Positions 9,872 to 19,930 of a stretch of 64,000 nt of DNA are shown in pieces. The DNA comes from Herbinix sp. (GTDB lineage Bacteria > Bacillota > Clostridia > Lachnospirales > Lachnospiraceae), in the NCBI GenBank assembly GCA_029240245.1, contig JARBTJ010000013.1, forward strand, positions 62,001 to 126,000. The letters are read 5' to 3'. Below the pieces are notes generated by a model that worked only from the letters and a program-made list of their open reading frames with translations, made no database searches and had not been told where the DNA came from. How positions within the stretch are numbered: the stretch's first letter is position 1; the number at the start of each line of letters is the position of its first letter. Both the position numbers and the translations under genes were made by a program.

Positions 9872-10411
9872 ATGCAAAGAAAAGATAACGCATGCGAGAT
9901 TACATTACGTTTCGCGGCACCGGAAGAGAAGTTGATTATACATAACCTATATAGTCTGTATCTTCATGACTTGTCAGAGTTTACGGATGATATTGAACCT
10001 GATGAACAGGGACTTTTATTATGGGATAGTGAAGATCTGTACTGGGAGAAACCAAGTTTACATCCATTTTTGATATTCGCTCAGGAAAAACCAATTGGTT
10101 TTATTCTGCTATCCGAACCGCCTTATGTAAAGGAAGGCTGTAATTATTGCATTCAGGAGTTTTTTATACTCAGAAAATACCGTAATAAAGGTGTGGGCAA
10201 GAAAGCTGTCAATCAACTGCTGCAGAATTATAAGGGTATTTATTGTATCATAATTCTGGAAAGAAATACGAATGCATTAAGCTTCTGGCGTAAGCTGCAT
10301 GATTATAATAACACCAAATACGAAGAGAGCATCAACAATATGGGGCAGGAGAATTGCTATTATCAGGTTTTTGGTAGCATCAATCTTTCAGTATATGAAG
10401 ATTATAAATGA
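9872..10411 (+). CDS. GNAT-family N-acetyltransferase
   Basis: 179 residues from ATG 9872, with GGAGG eight bases upstream. The acetyl-CoA binding region is seen as IQEFFILRKYRNKGVGKKAVNQLL, the R/Q-x-x-G-x-G/A motif (RNKGVG). Later residues LERNTNALSFWRKL match the usual motif B. The acceptor substrate is unknown. It follows a terminator, so it probably has its own promoter, although none is clear in the short gap. Confidence 0.85.
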   Translation: MQRKDNACEITLRFAAPEEKLIIHNLYSLYLHDLSEFTDDIEPDEQGLLLWDSEDLYWEKPSLHPFLIFAQEKPIGFILLSEPPYVKEGCNYCIQEFFILRKYRNKGVGKKAVNQLLQNYKGIYCIIILERNTNALSFWRKLHDYNNTKYEESINNMGQENCYYQVFGSINLSVYEDYK

Positions 10412-10460
10412 AGTGAATCATTTGAAATGGCCTTGTGGTATTATTACGGCTAAAAAAACA

Positions 10461-10482
10461 GGAGTAGTTTAAAAACTACTCC
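10461..10482. terminator. hairpin after the acetyltransferase gene
   Basis: GGAGTAGTTT (10461-10470) pairs perfectly with AAACTACTCC (10473-10482). An A-run before it (10452-10458) gives a U-run only for minus-strand transcripts; plus-strand transcripts get CTTTCC. It may stop transcription in both directions. Confidence 0.55.
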
Positions 10483-11210
10483 CTTTCCATGAAGATCATT
10501 ATAATCGAATTATCTATTATGTAAACTAATATTATATAGCTGATGAACCACCTCTTTACTATTGAATTTACTTATGGTCGTAGGAAGTGCTCTATATATC
10601 ATTCGGTATCCTTAAAATGTTTGCTACCAAAAATATAAAATATGTTAATATTTGTGCTTAAGTAGTTTTCATTAAATTAATATAGTACCAATAAGTAACC
10701 GTTAGGATAATCCGTTGAATTATAATTGGTAGCGTATCGTCTTTCGTAAGTGTTGGATTTTCGATTAACCTTTCTAACTTCTTAATATCAGTATATGACT
10801 TTTTAGAGTATTTGACACAGGTCAGAGATAAATATTGGGGTATATTCAATTATTTTTTAGTTAATACCAAGATGCTTGTTTTTGATTTACTCTGGTGGCT
10901 GAAAGGTCAAATAGAGTAATATTGGAACTGTGAGTATTTTCTGTTAGGATCAGTTGCCTTGGATGTAAAAGCCAATTTATTTGACTTAACTATAAAAATA
11001 TATTTTTTAAGCAAGTGACTAAGTTGAAATTGATTTATTGCCTTGTGATATATTCGGTGATAATGATATAATCATTTGGAGACATAGGATGGTTGATCAC
11101 AAAATACTGGAAGAAAAGGATATCGATTTGCGTATACATTAGGGACTTACAATAAATGCGAACGAAAGAATAACTTATTATTAGCCTGGGGGTTGTGGAG
11201 TATATCCCAA
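10483..11210. other. gene-poor AT-rich stretch
   Basis: No ORF here has both a ribosome binding site and recognisable protein content. A 63-codon minus-strand frame (10658-10849) begins with TTG and has no ribosome binding site. I see no repeat or transposase remnant. Lying next to a tRNA gene it could be decayed mobile DNA, but nothing shows that directly. Confidence 0.5.
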
Positions 11211-11211
11211 T

Positions 11212-11257
11212 AAAAAAGTTCCTGAACCCCTTGTTTCCCAAGAGTTTCAAGAACTTT
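11212..11257 (-). terminator. intrinsic terminator of the tRNA-Leu gene
   Basis: On the minus strand AAAGTTCTTGAA (11257-11246) pairs with TTCAGGAACTTT (11227-11216) apart from one wobble, followed by TTTTTTA. It lies 9 bases past the 3' end of the tRNA. Confidence 0.75.
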
Positions 11258-11265
11258 ACCATTAC

Positions 11266-11348
11266 TGCGGATGGAGGGACTCGAACCCTCACACACTCAC
11301 ATGTGGCAGATTTTGAGTCTGCTGCGTCTGCCATTCCGCCACATCCGC
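11266..11348 (-). tRNA. tRNA-Leu (anticodon CAA)
   Basis: The minus strand folds as a class II tRNA. The acceptor stem GCGGATG pairs with CATCCGC, with discriminator A. The anticodon loop CTCAAAA gives CAA between GCAGA/TCTGC stems. There is a long variable arm, and the T arm holds GGTTCGAGTC. CCA is not encoded. The length is 83 bases including the discriminator. Confidence 0.95.
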
Positions 11349-11452
11349 ATCAGTGACGAGCTTTATTCTAACACAAATATTTTTATAATTCAAGTATGAA
11401 AATAAAAAACTAGAAGAAAATAACTTCATCTTATGAGGTATCCTATAAATGG

Positions 11453-11481
11453 TTCACAAAATTCCTAAAAAACAGTATAAT
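11453..11481 (+). promoter_or_regulatory. promoter of the anti-sigma-like gene and polA
   Basis: TTCACA (11453-11458), 17 bases, then TATAAT (11476-11481), 34 bases before the first start codon. Confidence 0.6.
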
Positions 11482-11515
11482 TAGGTTAACAGAGTAGAAA
11501 GGTCTGGTGTAAAGT

Positions 11516-11998
11516 ATGACATGCATGAAGGCTCAAAGTATGATAACACCGTTCATCAATGATAAACTGAATATCAAAGAAACTGAGGAATTTATCGACC
11601 ATATTCATTCCTGCCATGAATGCAGGGAGGAGTTAGAGGTATATTATGCCCTTTTAACAGCGATGAAGCAACTGGATGAGGATAAAAATTTATCCGATGA
11701 TTTTAGTATGGAATTAACAGCGAAGTTGGACCGGGAACAGGAAAAAATCATACATATAAAGTATACATACTATCGGAAAAAGGGAGTACTAATCCTTATC
11801 ATTCTAGTGATTGCATTTTTCTTTGGATTACGTTATGACAATAACGGTGCAAATGAAAATATAGTGGTGGAAAGCACCTATCGGCTGAGGATTTCCTTTC
11901 ATGAGGAGCAAAATAGCATTTACAAGCAATTGTTAGAATTAAAATTAGAAGAATTAAAACAAGAAGCTTTAAATAAAGAGGAATTAAAACAAGAATAG
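11516..11998 (+). CDS. zinc-finger anti-sigma-like membrane protein
   Basis: 160 residues. The N-terminal half carries the zf-HC2 signature H-x3-C-x2-C as HIHSCHEC (residues about 29-36). A single membrane segment follows at about residues 90-106 (GVLILIILVIAFFFGL). The short outer tail ends in two near copies of an EELKQE-type unit, which the DNA shows as a 15-base direct repeat 30 bases apart (11951 and 11981). Such proteins usually hold an ECF sigma factor at the membrane, but no sigma gene is adjacent. In this place before polA its target is unknown. Confidence 0.7.
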   Translation: MTCMKAQSMITPFINDKLNIKETEEFIDHIHSCHECREELEVYYALLTAMKQLDEDKNLSDDFSMELTAKLDREQEKIIHIKYTYYRKKGVLILIILVIAFFFGLRYDNNGANENIVVESTYRLRISFHEEQNSIYKQLLELKLEELKQEALNKEELKQE

Positions 11999-12046
11999 GA
12001 AAATTGTGCTATAATAAATCTTCGATAGGAACGAAAGGAGGATTTC

Positions 12047-12079
12047 GTGAGACGATTATTCGTATTGCGAAAAAACTAA
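12047..12079 (+). CDS. 10-codon leader peptide coupled to polA
   Basis: The best ribosome binding site upstream of polA, AAAGGAGG (12034-12041), is correctly spaced for GTG 12047, not for polA. That frame encodes ten residues (rich in Arg, Leu and Phe) and stops at TAA 12077-12079, which overlaps the polA ATG as TAATG. This looks like a translational-coupling leader. No homology is possible at this length. Confidence 0.45.
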   Translation: MRRLFVLRKN

Positions 12080-14727
12080 TGGAGAAAAAGATAGTTTTAA
12101 TTGATGGACACAGCATTTTGAATAGGGCTTTTTACGGACTGCCGGATTTAACCACCGCAAAGGGAGAGCATACCAATGCGGTTTTAGGGTTTATCAATAT
12201 TATGTTTAAGATATTAGAGGAAGAGAAACCGGATTATCTTGCGGTTGCTTTTGATACCAGCCATCCGACCTTCCGGCATGAGATGTTTACCGAATACAAG
12301 GGAACTAGAAAGGGAATGCCGGAGGAATTACGAGAGCAGGTGCCGGTAATGAAAGAGGTACTAAAGGCGATGAACATAACTGTCCTTGAAAAGCCCGGTT
12401 TTGAAGCGGATGATGTTCTTGGTACCCTGGCAACACAGGCTGAGAAATCCGGGAACAGGGTTTGTCTGGTTTCCGGTGACAGGGACATGCTGCAGCTTGC
12501 CAGCGATAAGATTATGATCCGTATCCCGAAGACGAAGCGCACAGGAACGGAGATCGAGGATTATCTGGCGAAGGATGTAATCGAGCGTTACCATGTTACT
12601 CCGAAGCAATTTATAGACTTAAAGGGTCTGATGGGAGATGCCTCCGATAACATTCCGGGGGTTCCTGGAATTGGAGAAAAGACCGCCGGTAAACTGATTG
12701 AAAGCTACCAATCCATTGAGAATATCTATGAGCATTTGGACGAAATGACACCCGGTAAAGCCACGAACGCTCTTAAAGAAAATCATGAGCTTGCTGTATT
12801 ATCAAAGAAGCTTGCGACTATCTGTACGGAATGTGAACTGGAATTTCGTATCGAGGAGGCAACCCTGGATCATATTTATAATGAAGATGTTTATCTTCTG
12901 TTTAAAAGGCTGGAATTTAAAAATCTATTAGCTAAATTTCAGACCAAGGAGGTCAGCCACTCAACAGGTATTGAGGATAATTTTAAAACGGTCGAAGATC
13001 TATCCGAAGCAGACCGTGTTTTTGATATTATGAGCGAGAAAGGTGCTCATTCCGTAGGCATTCAGATGATCACAGAAGGTGATGCATTTTTCGGTGTATC
13101 CTTATGCAATGGTGATAAAAATATCTTCTTCATCCGTTGCAGCGGTATGATTACGAAGGATTATTTGTGCTATAAGTCAAGTGTGCTGGCAAAAGACGGC
13201 TACCTGATTTCTGTGATAGGATTGCGGGAACAGCTTCCCTATTTAAAGGTTACGGAAAAGAATAATGTATTTGATGCAGCCATAGCTGCCTATCTATTAA
13301 ACCCACTGACCGACACCTATCATTACGATGATATTGCCAGGGACTATCTGGGAATGACAATTCCATCAAAAGAGGACCTGTTGGGTAAGGTATCCCTTAA
13401 TCAGGCATCACAGGCAAATGAGAAAGGCTTTGCGTCTTATGCCTGTTATGGCGCTTATGTTGCATACCGGTCAGCGGAAAAGCTGCGGGATCTATTATAT
13501 CGGGCAGGTATGCTTAACCTGTTTGAGACCATGGAATCACCTCTGATTTACACCCTATATGATATGGAGATCAGGGGCATCCGGGTAAACAAAGAAGCAC
13601 TAAAGGAATACGGGGATAAACTGCAGGTTGGTATTGAATCCCTGGAGAAAAAGATATTTGAGCTGGTGGGCGAGACCTTTAACATTAATTCGCCAAAGCA
13701 GCTCGGTGTCATCCTGTTTGAGAAGCTTATGCTGCCCTTTGGTAAGAAAACAAAGACAGGATATTCAACCTCTGCTGATATTCTGGAGAAGCTGCAGGGA
13801 GAACATCCGGTGGTTGCAATGATTTTAGAATACCGGCAGTTAACTAAATTAAAATCTACCTATGCGGACGGACTTGCCGGATATATCAGAGAGGATGGTA
13901 GAATTCACGGACATTTCCTCCAGACGATTACAGCAACCGGACGGATCAGCAGCACCGATCCGAACCTTCAGAATATTCCGATCCGTATGGAGCTGGGCAG
14001 ACAGATCAGAAAGGTATTTATCCCTGAGGAGGAATATGTGTTTCTTGATGCGGATTATTCGCAGATTGAACTTCGTGTTCTTGCCCATATGTCAGGGGAT
14101 GAACGTTTAATTCAAGCTTATAAGGAAGCAAAGGATATTCACCGGATTACAGCTTCAGAAGTGTTTCATACACCGTTTGAAGAGGTAACAGCCGCACAGC
14201 GAAGCAGTGCTAAGGCAGTAAACTTTGGGATTGTTTACGGTATCAGCTCCTTTGGATTGGGACAGGACTTAAATATCACCAGAAAAGAAGCAGAACGTTA
14301 TATCGATAAATATTTCCAGACCTATCCTAAGGTAAAAACCTATCTGGACAAGCTGGTCGCCGATGCTAAGGAGGAAGGATATTCAGCAACCCTCTTCGGA
14401 CGTAGACGACCGATTCCGGAGCTGGCCTCCAGTAATTTTATGCAACGCTCCTTTGGGGAACGAGTGGCCATGAATGCTCCAATTCAAGGTACAGCAGCTG
14501 ATATTATAAAGATTGCGATGGTAAAGGTAAATAAACGTTTGAAAGAGCTTAATATGCGTTCCAGACTAATTTTACAGATCCATGATGAGCTTTTAATTGA
14601 GGCACATAAGGACGAGGTAACTGAAGTATCCAAGATCATGCTGGAGGAGATGCAGAATGCCGCCGAGCTATCCATCCCTTTGGAGGTAGAAGTGAAGGAA
14701 GGAAAGAACTGGTTTGAGGCAAAATAA
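12079..14727 (+). CDS. polA: DNA polymerase I
   Basis: 882 residues from ATG 12079, where MEKKIVLIDGHSILNRAFY matches the normal PolA N-terminus. The 5' nuclease domain spans about 1-290 with SGDRDMLQL and GVPGIGEKTAGKL. The middle domain (about 310-480) replaces the 3'-5' exonuclease: the expected D-x-E is absent (SVGIQMITEG), so proofreading is predicted lost, as in many firmicutes. The polymerase domain has DYSQIELRVLAH (motif A), RSSAKAVNFGIVYG (motif B) and QIHDELLIE (motif C). It fills gaps in repair and removes Okazaki primers. Translation appears coupled to a short leader; coaE follows. Confidence 0.97.
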   Translation: MEKKIVLIDGHSILNRAFYGLPDLTTAKGEHTNAVLGFINIMFKILEEEKPDYLAVAFDTSHPTFRHEMFTEYKGTRKGMPEELREQVPVMKEVLKAMNITVLEKPGFEADDVLGTLATQAEKSGNRVCLVSGDRDMLQLASDKIMIRIPKTKRTGTEIEDYLAKDVIERYHVTPKQFIDLKGLMGDASDNIPGVPGIGEKTAGKLIESYQSIENIYEHLDEMTPGKATNALKENHELAVLSKKLATICTECELEFRIEEATLDHIYNEDVYLLFKRLEFKNLLAKFQTKEVSHSTGIEDNFKTVEDLSEADRVFDIMSEKGAHSVGIQMITEGDAFFGVSLCNGDKNIFFIRCSGMITKDYLCYKSSVLAKDGYLISVIGLREQLPYLKVTEKNNVFDAAIAAYLLNPLTDTYHYDDIARDYLGMTIPSKEDLLGKVSLNQASQANEKGFASYACYGAYVAYRSAEKLRDLLYRAGMLNLFETMESPLIYTLYDMEIRGIRVNKEALKEYGDKLQVGIESLEKKIFELVGETFNINSPKQLGVILFEKLMLPFGKKTKTGYSTSADILEKLQGEHPVVAMILEYRQLTKLKSTYADGLAGYIREDGRIHGHFLQTITATGRISSTDPNLQNIPIRMELGRQIRKVFIPEEEYVFLDADYSQIELRVLAHMSGDERLIQAYKEAKDIHRITASEVFHTPFEEVTAAQRSSAKAVNFGIVYGISSFGLGQDLNITRKEAERYIDKYFQTYPKVKTYLDKLVADAKEEGYSATLFGRRRPIPELASSNFMQRSFGERVAMNAPIQGTAADIIKIAMVKVNKRLKELNMRSRLILQIHDELLIEAHKDEVTEVSKIMLEEMQNAAELSIPLEVEVKEGKNWFEAK

Positions 14728-14765
14728 CTAAGGATAGCCGCCTTGGCGGAGGAACGGAGACAGTA

Positions 14766-15356
14766 ATGAAGGTGATCGGAATTACAGGAGGAATTGGCAG
14801 CGGTAAATCACTGGTAGCAAGGCTATTGCAGGAATACCATGGAGCCTATATCGTAAACACCGACTGTATCGCAAGAGAACAGATGGAGATAGGCGGAGTC
14901 AGCTATCAGCCAATTGTGGATTTCTTTGGAAACGAAATCTTGTGCATGGATAGTACTATCAACCGAACGAAACTTGCGGAGATTGTATTTAAAGATAAGG
15001 AAAAGCTCCTTAAAATAAATGAAATAACCCATCCTTTGGTTTTAGAGGAGGTAAAGGAGGTTATACGGACACTCAAAGAAGCAGGTGAGGTACCGTATCT
15101 GGTGATTGAAACAGCCCTTATGATAGAATCCGGTTACGATGTCACCTGTGATGAGGTCTGGTATGTTTTTGCACCGGAAGAGGAAAGAAGGCGAAGACTG
15201 AAGGAAGAAAGGAATTATTCCGATCAGAAGATTGATTCCATCTTCGAAAGTCAGAGTAAGGAGGAAGCCTTCCGAAGAAAATTTCATAAAATCATAGAAA
15301 ATACGGGGGACATCGAAGATATAAAGAAGCAGGTTGCTATCCTCTTAATGAATTAA
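14766..15356 (+). CDS. coaE: dephospho-CoA kinase
   Basis: 196 residues. The P-loop is GITGGIGSGKS at the N-terminus, followed by NTDCIAREQM, the substrate-binding aspartate region, and THPLVLEEV, typical of CoaE. It phosphorylates the 3' hydroxyl of dephospho-CoA, the last step of CoA synthesis. It follows polA by 38 bases with GGAGG upstream, a common pairing in firmicutes, so the two are likely one transcript. Confidence 0.94.
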   Translation: MKVIGITGGIGSGKSLVARLLQEYHGAYIVNTDCIAREQMEIGGVSYQPIVDFFGNEILCMDSTINRTKLAEIVFKDKEKLLKINEITHPLVLEEVKEVIRTLKEAGEVPYLVIETALMIESGYDVTCDEVWYVFAPEEERRRRLKEERNYSDQKIDSIFESQSKEEAFRRKFHKIIENTGDIEDIKKQVAILLMN

Positions 15357-15370
15357 TCGATTATTCAAAT

Positions 15371-15431
15371 GCGAAACTCATAATTTGAAATATTGTATAC
15401 ACAACATATACTACTCAGGAGCAAAAGTTAA
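15371..15431 (+). repeat. dispersed intergenic repeat, copy 1
   Basis: About 61 bases beginning GCGAAACTCATA and ending CACAACATATACTACTC..AGTTAA. The second half differs from copy 2 (34413-34474) at only four places over 33 bases. It lies between coaE and the MBL gene. Confidence 0.7.
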
Positions 15432-15564
15432 CCCTTTGGAAACGCTTTAGCGAAGGAAACGCATAACGGCAACGTTTCCTTACCCCTCTGATCATGATTA
15501 ATTTTCTTGACAAAACCCATGAAATGAGGGATACTCATGTAGAATAAAAAGTGAGGAAAAAAGT

Positions 15565-16356
15565 ATGAAATTATGTAGTATAGCAAGCGGCAGCAGCGGG
15601 AACTGTGTCTATGTAGGAAGCAGCACAACGAATCTGCTGGTAGATGCCGGAATCAGTGCGAAACGAATAGAAAACGGACTTAACGGCATTGACATTACAC
15701 CGGATACAATACAGGGTATCTTAATTACCCATGAACATTCGGATCATATCTCGGGTCTCGGTATTCTGGTACGTAAATATCATATACCGGTTTATGCTAC
15801 TTATGAGACTGCAATAGCGATCCGTCAGATTAAGAGCATGGGCGAAATGCCGGAGGATGCCTTTCATTATATAAAACCCAACGAAGCTTTTCAGATAAAT
15901 GATATTTGCGTGGAGCCATTTTCAACCTCCCATGATGCCGTAAATCCGGTATGTTACACCATGCACTCTGAGGGACAGAAGGTTGGAATCGCCACTGATT
16001 TAGGTAAATATGATGATTACATTGTAGGAAAGCTTAAGGATGCCGAGCTTCTTTTTATTGAAGCAAATCATGACGTAAATATGCTGATGGTGGGAAGATA
16101 TCCTTATTACTTAAAACAGAGAATCTTAGGTGATCGTGGACATTTATCCAACGACACCTCGGCAGACTTAATCAGTAAATTAATAAACCGGAAGTTACGA
16201 CATATTTTACTCGCCCACTTAAGTAAGGAAAATAATTACGAAGAGCTGGCCTATGAGACTGTATACAGCGAACTTAATTTAAGAGGAGTAAGTATTGCCG
16301 GAATCGATTTAAGTGTTGCACATAGGGAACAACCCTCGAATATGGTTTTGATCTGA
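15565..16356 (+). CDS. MBL-fold metallohydrolase, WalJ/YycJ type
   Basis: 263 residues. The metal-binding motif is THEHSDHISGL (H-x-H-x-D-H), with further ligands in STSHDA, ATDLG and LLAHLSKENN. The N-terminus MKLCSIASGSSGNCVYV is characteristic of the YycJ/WalJ group, proposed to be an exonuclease-like factor linked to the WalRK system and DNA metabolism. WalRK genes are not in this window, so the link is from family knowledge only. Confidence 0.88.
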   Translation: MKLCSIASGSSGNCVYVGSSTTNLLVDAGISAKRIENGLNGIDITPDTIQGILITHEHSDHISGLGILVRKYHIPVYATYETAIAIRQIKSMGEMPEDAFHYIKPNEAFQINDICVEPFSTSHDAVNPVCYTMHSEGQKVGIATDLGKYDDYIVGKLKDAELLFIEANHDVNMLMVGRYPYYLKQRILGDRGHLSNDTSADLISKLINRKLRHILLAHLSKENNYEELAYETVYSELNLRGVSIAGIDLSVAHREQPSNMVLI

Positions 16357-16494
16357 TTTACTTATTGATCGTAAATTTACTATAAAACAAATAGGGTAGC
16401 ACCTTTTGACACTTAAATCCGAAATAGTCAATTGCGAAATGTATTTTCTAAATTAATTGCCAATTATTAAAACTAGAAAGGAACTTAACACATT

Positions 16495-16767
16495 ATGAAA
16501 AGGACAGTCATTACGGTTGTAGGTAAGGATAGTGTTGGTATTATAGCAAAGGTCTGTACGTATCTGGCCAATAACAGAATCAATATACTGGATATATCCC
16601 AGACGATCGTGCAGGGATTTTTTAATATGATGATGATTGTGGATGCATCTGAGGCACCGAAGGACTTTGATGAAATTTCAGAGGAGCTTGAGCAGATCGG
16701 TTCAGAGATTGGTGTAATTATAAAGGCGCAGCATGAGGATATTTTTGATAAAATGCACAGAATATAG
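16495..16767 (+). CDS. ACT domain protein (UPF0237 family)
   Basis: A 90-residue protein consisting of one ACT domain: [24 protein letters not shown] is the ligand-binding beta-alpha start. ACT domains bind amino acids and often dimerise. The gene is 14 bases before a DUF711 gene; the two are neighbours in many bacteria, suggesting a shared regulatory role whose ligand is unknown. Confidence 0.9.
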   Translation: MKRTVITVVGKDSVGIIAKVCTYLANNRINILDISQTIVQGFFNMMMIVDASEAPKDFDEISEELEQIGSEIGVIIKAQHEDIFDKMHRI

Positions 16768-16781
16768 ATAGGAGACAAAAC

Positions 16782-18146
16782 ATGATTAATATACATGAAG
16801 TCATCGAAACCAATAAGATGATCGAACAGGAAAATCTGGATGTCAGGACAATTACCTTAGGCATCAGTCTCTTGGACTGCGCAGGTCCTAATCTTTCTGA
16901 GGTGAACCGTAAAATCTACGAGAAGATTACAACTACAGCTAAAAATCTGGTATCTGTAGGCAATAAAATTCAACGGGAATTCGGTATTCCGATTGTCAAT
17001 AAAAGAATTTCCGTTACTCCGATTGCCCTGGTGGGTGCAGCAGCCTGCAAGACAACCGAGGATTTTGTCACGATAGCTAAGACACTTGATCAGGCTGCAA
17101 AACAGGTAGGCGTTAATTTTATCGGAGGTTATTCCGCTTTGGTATCCAAAGCCATGACAACCGCTGATCAGTTGTTGATTCGATCAATTCCGATGGCTTT
17201 AAGCCAGACGGAGCGGGTATGCAGCTCCATCAATGTCGGTTCTACAAAGACCGGTATTGATATGAATGCAGTAAAGCTTCTTGGGGAAATAATATTAGAG
17301 ACAGCTGAACAAACAAAGCAGAAGGATTCCATCGGCTGCGCTAAGCTTGTAATATTTTGTAATGCTCCGGATGATAATCCATTTATGGCAGGAGCTTTCC
17401 ACGGTATTACGGAAGGTGATGCCGTGATTAATGTTGGCGTCAGCGGCCCGGGTGTAGTAAAAAAAGCTTTGGAAAATGTTCGAGGTGCAGATTTTGAGAC
17501 TCTTTGTGAGACGATAAAGAAGACAGCCTTTAAGATAACGCGAGTGGGTCAGCTGGTGGCACAGGAGGCCTCCAAGCATTTAAATATACCGTTTGGAATT
17601 GTTGACTTGTCCCTTGCTCCAACGCCGGCTGTCGGAGACAGCGTAGCAGAAATTTTAGAGGAAATCGGTCTGGAATATGCCGGTGCTCCGGGAACAACAG
17701 CTGCACTTGCTCTCCTAAATGATCAGGTGAAAAAGGGTGGTGTTATGGCTTCCTCCTACGTAGGTGGCTTAAGTGGGGCCTTTATTCCGGTCAGCGAAGA
17801 TCAGGGTATGATCAATGCGGTGGAAGCAGGTGCTTTAACCCTGGAAAAATTAGAGGCTATGACCTGTGTATGCTCCGTCGGTCTTGACATGATAGCAATC
17901 CCTGGAAATACGAAAGCTACAACCATTTCCGGTATTATCGCTGATGAGATGGCAATCGGTATGATCAACCAGAAGACAACTGCGGTCCGGATTATTCCGG
18001 TAATAGGGAAAAATGTAGGGGATCGTGTGGAATTCGGAGGATTACTCGGATATGCCCCTGTAATGCCGGTGAATAAATTCAGCTGTGATAATTTTATTAA
18101 CCGAGGCGGTAGAATTCCTGCACCAATTCACAGTTTTAAGAATTAA
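16782..18146 (+). CDS. PFL family protein (DUF711/UPF0210)
   Basis: 454 residues, matching the DUF711 length. Conserved glycine-rich stretches include [28 protein letters not shown] and [20 protein letters not shown]. Structures of this family resemble the glycyl-radical (PFL) fold, but I see no glycyl radical motif of the RVxG type, so radical chemistry is not supported. It probably works with the adjacent ACT protein. Biochemical function is unknown. Confidence 0.9.
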   Translation: MINIHEVIETNKMIEQENLDVRTITLGISLLDCAGPNLSEVNRKIYEKITTTAKNLVSVGNKIQREFGIPIVNKRISVTPIALVGAAACKTTEDFVTIAKTLDQAAKQVGVNFIGGYSALVSKAMTTADQLLIRSIPMALSQTERVCSSINVGSTKTGIDMNAVKLLGEIILETAEQTKQKDSIGCAKLVIFCNAPDDNPFMAGAFHGITEGDAVINVGVSGPGVVKKALENVRGADFETLCETIKKTAFKITRVGQLVAQEASKHLNIPFGIVDLSLAPTPAVGDSVAEILEEIGLEYAGAPGTTAALALLNDQVKKGGVMASSYVGGLSGAFIPVSEDQGMINAVEAGALTLEKLEAMTCVCSVGLDMIAIPGNTKATTISGIIADEMAIGMINQKTTAVRIIPVIGKNVGDRVEFGGLLGYAPVMPVNKFSCDNFINRGGRIPAPIHSFKN

Positions 18147-18383
18147 ATAATAGAAAAGAACCAATGATTATAATATGTAAATAATTTACATGAACCATAA
18201 CAGAAGCAATATCGTCTAACCAGCATAAGAATAACCATGGATCAAAAAGTGGGAGTGGTGGATAAACTTACTCCATTTTGGAATCGTTGTGGATATTCTC
18301 CGGTGATCGATATGCAATTATGGTTCCTGTTCTTTTGAGGGTAAATTTGAACCGAAAATTAATAAGGAAAGGCATGTGCTATT

Positions 18384-19859
18384 ATGAACAAGAGCTTTGA
18401 TCAATTGGACAATAAGGGAATTTTTAAGTATTTTAGTGAAATATCAAAAATACCGAGAGGCTCAGGGAATGAACAGGAAATCAGTGATTACCTGGTTTCC
18501 TTTGCAAAGGAGCATAACTTGGAATATTCGCAGGATGCAGCGAAAAATGTAATTATGATCAAGAATGCTACACCTGGTTATGAAGAGGAGCCTGCCATTA
18601 TCCTGCAGGGTCATATGGATATGGTTTGTGAAAAGCTTAAGGATCACACACATGATTTTCTAAAGGATGAGATTAAGCTTGCAGTTGACGGTGATTATCT
18701 TCATGCAGAAGGTACAACGTTAGGAGCGGACAACGGTATTGCTATTGCCTATATTCTTGCATTATTTTCGGATACGACTTTAAAGGCACCCAGACTGGAA
18801 GCAATCATTACCACCGATGAGGAAGTAGGAATGCATGGGGCTAAAGCGTTAGATACCTCAATGCTTCAGGGGAAATATATGATTAATTTAGACTCTGAGG
18901 AGGAAGGCTACCTTCTATGCAGCTGTGCCGGAGGTTTAACGGGAACCAGTACCTTACCATTAATTCGGGTATCAGAATTCGGTAAGAAGTTAAAGTTGAG
19001 CATCGGAGGCTTAAAGGGCGGACATTCCGGTATGGATATCGGAAATAACCGGTCCAATGCAACAAAGCTTTTGGGAAGATTGTTGTTTGATCTGCGTGAG
19101 ACGGAATCCTATGGACTTATTCATATGCAGGGTGGATTTAAGGATAACGTGATACCACGGGAAGCCTATGCAGAGTTATTACTCGTTGGAACCGAAGAAG
19201 AGGAATTAAAGAAGGCATATGAGAAGATGAAGGCAAGCATTACTGAGGTCATGACAACCTATCAGAAAGAGCTTTCCGTAAGTGAACCGGAGCTCAAATT
19301 TACGGTTGAGGATCTTGACAATGATTATTTTGATACGCTACATCCGTTATCGTTTGAAAAAATGCTCTTTATGCTAATGAATATGCCATATGGAGTTCAG
19401 GTAATGAGCTCGGATATCACCGGTTTAGTGGAAAGCTCTTTAAATCTGGGTATCTTTCAGTTAGAGCATGATAAAGCCATTTTCTGTAATTCTGTTCGCA
19501 GCTCGAAAAGTAGCTATAAGCATCATTTAAGTAACCGACTGAATTATCTGGTGAATTTTTTGGGTGGAGAATATGTAATGCGCTCGGAATATCCTTCTTG
19601 GGAGTACAAAAAGGATTCCCGGTTAAGAGACCATTGTCAGAGAATTTATAAGAGCATACATGGAAAAGAGATGAAGGTGGAAGCAATTCATGCCGGATTG
19701 GAATGTGGATTAATTTATGAGAAAATGTCGGATCTGGATATTGTATCCATTGGTCCCGATGTTACCGGAGTTCATACAATTGAAGAAAAAATCAGCATTT
19801 CTTCGACAATTCGGGTTTATGAATTCCTTGAGAAGTTAATTAGTGAGAAAATAGGATAG
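18384..19859 (+). CDS. pepD: aminoacyl-histidine dipeptidase (M20 family)
   Basis: 491 residues. The metal ligands appear in LQGHMDMVCE, LGADNGIAIAYILAL, TTDEEVGMHGA and MINLDSEEEG; the later GLKGGHSGMDIG is also diagnostic. PepD-type enzymes cleave Xaa-His and other dipeptides in the cytoplasm with two zinc ions. The gene stands alone with about 240 bases upstream that hold a weak hairpin (GGGAGT / ACTCC near 18250-18273) and no clear promoter. Confidence 0.93.
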   Translation: MNKSFDQLDNKGIFKYFSEISKIPRGSGNEQEISDYLVSFAKEHNLEYSQDAAKNVIMIKNATPGYEEEPAIILQGHMDMVCEKLKDHTHDFLKDEIKLAVDGDYLHAEGTTLGADNGIAIAYILALFSDTTLKAPRLEAIITTDEEVGMHGAKALDTSMLQGKYMINLDSEEEGYLLCSCAGGLTGTSTLPLIRVSEFGKKLKLSIGGLKGGHSGMDIGNNRSNATKLLGRLLFDLRETESYGLIHMQGGFKDNVIPREAYAELLLVGTEEEELKKAYEKMKASITEVMTTYQKELSVSEPELKFTVEDLDNDYFDTLHPLSFEKMLFMLMNMPYGVQVMSSDITGLVESSLNLGIFQLEHDKAIFCNSVRSSKSSYKHHLSNRLNYLVNFLGGEYVMRSEYPSWEYKKDSRLRDHCQRIYKSIHGKEMKVEAIHAGLECGLIYEKMSDLDIVSIGPDVTGVHTIEEKISISSTIRVYEFLEKLISEKIG

Positions 19860-19930
19860 GATAAACATATACGCATTTATACGCACATGGATAGTTTCGT
19901 ATCAGGCGATTGTTATTAGGAGATGAAGAA

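Noticed and set aside
10658-10849. 63-codon minus-strand frame in the gene-poor stretch
   Set aside because: TTG start without a ribosome binding site, no recognisable domain.
11035-11334. 99-codon minus-strand frame over the tRNA region
   Set aside because: It reads through tRNA-Leu (its first residues come from the tRNA itself) and the terminator, and has no ribosome binding site.
10412-11348. Integration site at tRNA-Leu
   Set aside because: No integrase next to it and no duplicated tRNA 3' end seen in the window.
15428-15628. 66-codon minus-strand frame before the MBL gene
   Set aside because: It overlaps the start of the MBL gene on the opposite strand and runs to the edge of the dispersed repeat; no ribosome binding site was seen.
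16782-18146. Pyruvate formate-lyase-like radical enzyme
   Set aside because: DUF711 proteins share the fold, but the glycyl radical motif and active-site cysteine pair are not visible.
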